Shown here piece after piece: positions 62,050 to 64,000 of a stretch of DNA of 64,000 nucleotides. The notes beneath the pieces are model-generated. The model was not told the origin of the DNA and searched no databases. It saw nothing but the letters and a program-made list of their open reading frames with translations. This DNA comes from Micrasema longulum (Eukaryota > Arthropoda > Insecta > Trichoptera > Brachycentridae). Location: positions 62,001 through 126,000 of the forward strand of contig JAGVSM010000508.1 in NCBI GenBank assembly GCA_022494885.1. The letters run 5' to 3'. The stretch's first letter is position 1. Each line of letters opens with the position of its first letter. The position numbers and the translations under genes were made by a program.

Positions 62050-62402
62050 AACATATTACAACAGAGATGAATAACATTTAAGAAAAGGTAATATAGAAGT
62101 CTAGGAATCTCACCCGCATAAATAAAGTTTTCAGCTCTTTAACTTCACAAACATCAACAGATGAAAGAATTGAAGGAATATAGATGTTCAAATATGGGCA
62201 GAATGGTGAATGTTACACAATGTGTAAAGTGGCCACTTAAACCAGCCATTGATAGATCATAAGATGTAGATGCCTAGACTTCTATATTACCTTTTTTTAA
62301 ATGTTCTTCATCTCTGTTGTAATATTTTAATAAAAACAGCTCTTCAGGGAGTTGAATCCATTCCTTGTCTACAAAAATTTGGACAAACTCAAAATATTGT
62401 TG
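62050..62402. repeat. family E foldback, asymmetric
   Basis: ATTACAACAGAGATGAATAA through GTAATATAGAAGTCTAGG (62,054-62,106) is inverted at about 62,268-62,325 (CCTAGACTTCTATATTACC, TCATCTCTGTTGTAATA). Between them lies minus-oriented family-E sequence (CTCACCCGCATAAATAAAG, GGCAGAATGGTGAATGTTAC). The right flank ends ATTTGGACAAACTCAAAATA. Confidence 0.85.
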
Positions 62403-62984
62403 ACTTGTTTTACTGTTTATACTATGATACAACGCCTTTGTTACTTCAATACTTTATAAATTTAAACTTATTATTTATTGTCAATTTGCTGCAAACTTCA
62501 AAATTTTCTTTTATATCTTTATTTTCTGCTGATTTTATTTTATGTATCTATATTTTCCATACTTGTGTACATGTGTTTTGTTTAATTTTAATTGTTTTTT
62601 AAAATATTATTTTATGCTTTTTCAAAGGCGTAAGCCGTCGAAATAAATAAATAAATAATATTTGGACGTACGTTATACGAATCAAAAGCCAGGCTACGCG
62701 AATAAATTGTTTTAAAATGTGGGCAATAAATTTTCGTATGTTGAAAGATATTATTTACAAGCAATAAACAGTACAGCACAGTAGCCTTATCCTCCCTCAT
62801 TGTGCTCCGAAACTACATTTTCACGTTAGTATAGTGTATTGTTAAGCCGGAGACTGGATATTATTTAGTTACTGTCGTTTTGTACACCCGTGTTTGAACA
62901 CGTGGTTACTGTAACGAGCTGCTCAGTATATTCTAGTTATACTTTGTACAGAATACAATAAACTAAGTAAAGTCATTGCAAAGG
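62403..62984. other. no gene; possible LINE 3' untranslated region to 62,660
   Basis: 62,600-62,660 reads CTTTTTCAAAGGCGTAAGCC and GTCGAAATAAATAAATAAAT, an A-rich LINE-like tail in plus orientation. The 110-codon frame before it is low-complexity and hydrophobic, as expected from AT-rich untranslated sequence. Confidence 0.4.
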
Positions 62985-63120
62985 AATACCGCACGCAATT
63001 ACAGTAGTTCAGTATCAGGCTTAGAAGAAACATTCACATTCTATCACTTCTTCACAATATTTTGCATAATCCCATTTCGGCTGTTTATCTGAAAGAGCTC
63101 TTCCGACCTCTTTCTTAAAC
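62985..63120 (+). pseudogene. LINE fragment (HWLxIRxRR family)
   Basis: One frame reads QLQ, stop, FSIRLRRNIHILSLLHNILH, NPISAVYLKELFRPLS, stop. It equals the thumb/C-terminal block of the 21.8 and 46 kb copies. Only about 45 codons survive. Confidence 0.8.
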
Positions 63121-64000
63121 TAAAATCATCAAAACGAGGATTCTCTCTCATTTTTCGCACCCCAAAACTAAACCTATTTTGGTTTTTTTTTTTCAAAAAA
63201 GCCTATCAGAATAAAAATTTCTATGTCGGTACCTTTTCAGTTTTTCTAAATTTTATCATATTTGTATAGGGGCGACTAAGGAGGGTTGAAACAGTTTTTA
63301 CATGACAAATAAAACCCTACCTCTATGAATTTTTATAATTCAACATAATCAATTTTATGTAATCTAGTGTATTTTTATTTATTTAATGCACAAAATACAC
63401 AATTTTGCATAGACATGTATGAAATACACTTTTCCACACTGTGTAAAATGGGTAAAAATAATCAGGGTCAATGAGAAAATCGGCTAAAACTGAAACAACT
63501 CCCTGCGTTACAACTCTCCTAGTTCCGAGGTAAGTTGAAACAGAAGTCGAGGTGAGTTTTAACTGTTTGGTATTTTTTATTGAACGGATTATAATAAATG
63601 GACACGAGTTTTCCAGCATTTGAACACGACCAATTATCACAGAATATGTGTTTTCTTTTTCATATATCGAAAGAGTAAAATGTAGTTAAGATTGTATGAT
63701 AATGCGGCATTTCTGAGACTCTGCTCCCTTAAGTCACCTCCTCATATGCTAGTTTATAGATTTCTACGCTAGCCAAGCCCCTATCTGTCTTTCTTACATA
63801 TTGATTGGGCATTCTGGAACAAGAACTATAAACAATTTAGTTTTACAACTCACACCACAAAACATTATATTTGAGAAAATTTATGAAAGAGGAGAGTTGA
63901 AACAAGCTCCCAAAAATCACACCATGTTTAGAACGGCTTTTAACTTCAAAATAAGATGCGAGCTATAAAAACTATACCACACTTTGAAACATAAATAGTG
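63121..64000. other. no gene; recurring GTTGAAACA words
   Basis: GGAGGGTTGAAACAGTTT (about 63,271), GGTAAGTTGAAACAGAAG (about 63,531) and GGAGAGTTGAAACAAGCTC (about 63,892) are spaced over 620 bases, with CTGAAACAACTCC at about 63,490. No coding family was recognised. Confidence 0.35.

Noticed and set aside
62270..62602. 110-codon hydrophobic membrane protein
   Set aside because: The start lies in a family-E foldback and the rest is low-complexity AT-rich sequence leading to a LINE-like tail.

Overview
The window is AT-rich eukaryotic DNA from an arthropod, most likely an insect; a moth or other holometabolous insect fits the repeat content but I cannot name a species. No intact host gene is recognisable on either strand. 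Almost everything that can be identified is a decayed or nested transposable element: about twenty 3'-truncated LINE fragments of several clades, one Penelope-like element (PLE) with a GIY-YIG endonuclease remnant, tRNA-derived SINEs, MITE-like inverted-repeat elements, and a high-copy foldback repeat called family E here.

Layout. 1-7.7 kb: a non-coding flank, the GIY-YIG PLE (2.16-3.69 kb) with inverted terminal arms, an RTE-type LINE end (4.64-5.11 kb), a family-B inverted pair carrying a MITE (5.27-6.16 kb) and a LINE end (6.2-6.8 kb). 7.7-16.7 kb: SINEs and LINE 3' ends. 17.4-18.3 kb: a 107-bp tandem array. 18.4-25.1 kb: LINE and RTE fragments, a hammerhead-like motif at 21.7 kb and a CpG-rich promoter-like patch at 22.5 kb. 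25-29 kb: largely unexplained AT-rich DNA with two small divergent reading frames. 30-34.9 kb: four tRNA-SINE, RTE and LINE insertions, including a SINE with a clear 8-bp target duplication and a LINE that appears to split a Penelope-like terminal repeat. 36.7-44.8 kb: LINE ends, palindromic family-C elements, a LINE nested in an RTE element, and tandem family-E units. 45-56.4 kb: more LINE, RTE, foldback and tRNA-derived elements. 57-64 kb: a GC-rich patch, a 540-bp family-E palindrome and four LINE ends.

The most interesting theme is a set of at least six foldback or inverted-pair repeat families that share one architecture: a motif like CUGANGA, a short stem-loop, then GAAAC and a 3-bp stem. 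This is the layout of type I hammerhead ribozymes known from PLE terminal repeats. The copy at 3.54-3.59 kb lies in the arm of the GIY-YIG element and can form all three helices. The copy at 21.70-21.75 kb has an undamaged core with a GNRA-type loop. Whether any is active is unknown.

LINE coding assignments rest on protein motifs I recognise (thumb and C-terminal domains, YADD-like motifs, RTE-type C-termini). Clade names are approximate. Repeat families were found by eye, so boundaries are good to roughly 10-30 bases unless a target duplication fixes them.
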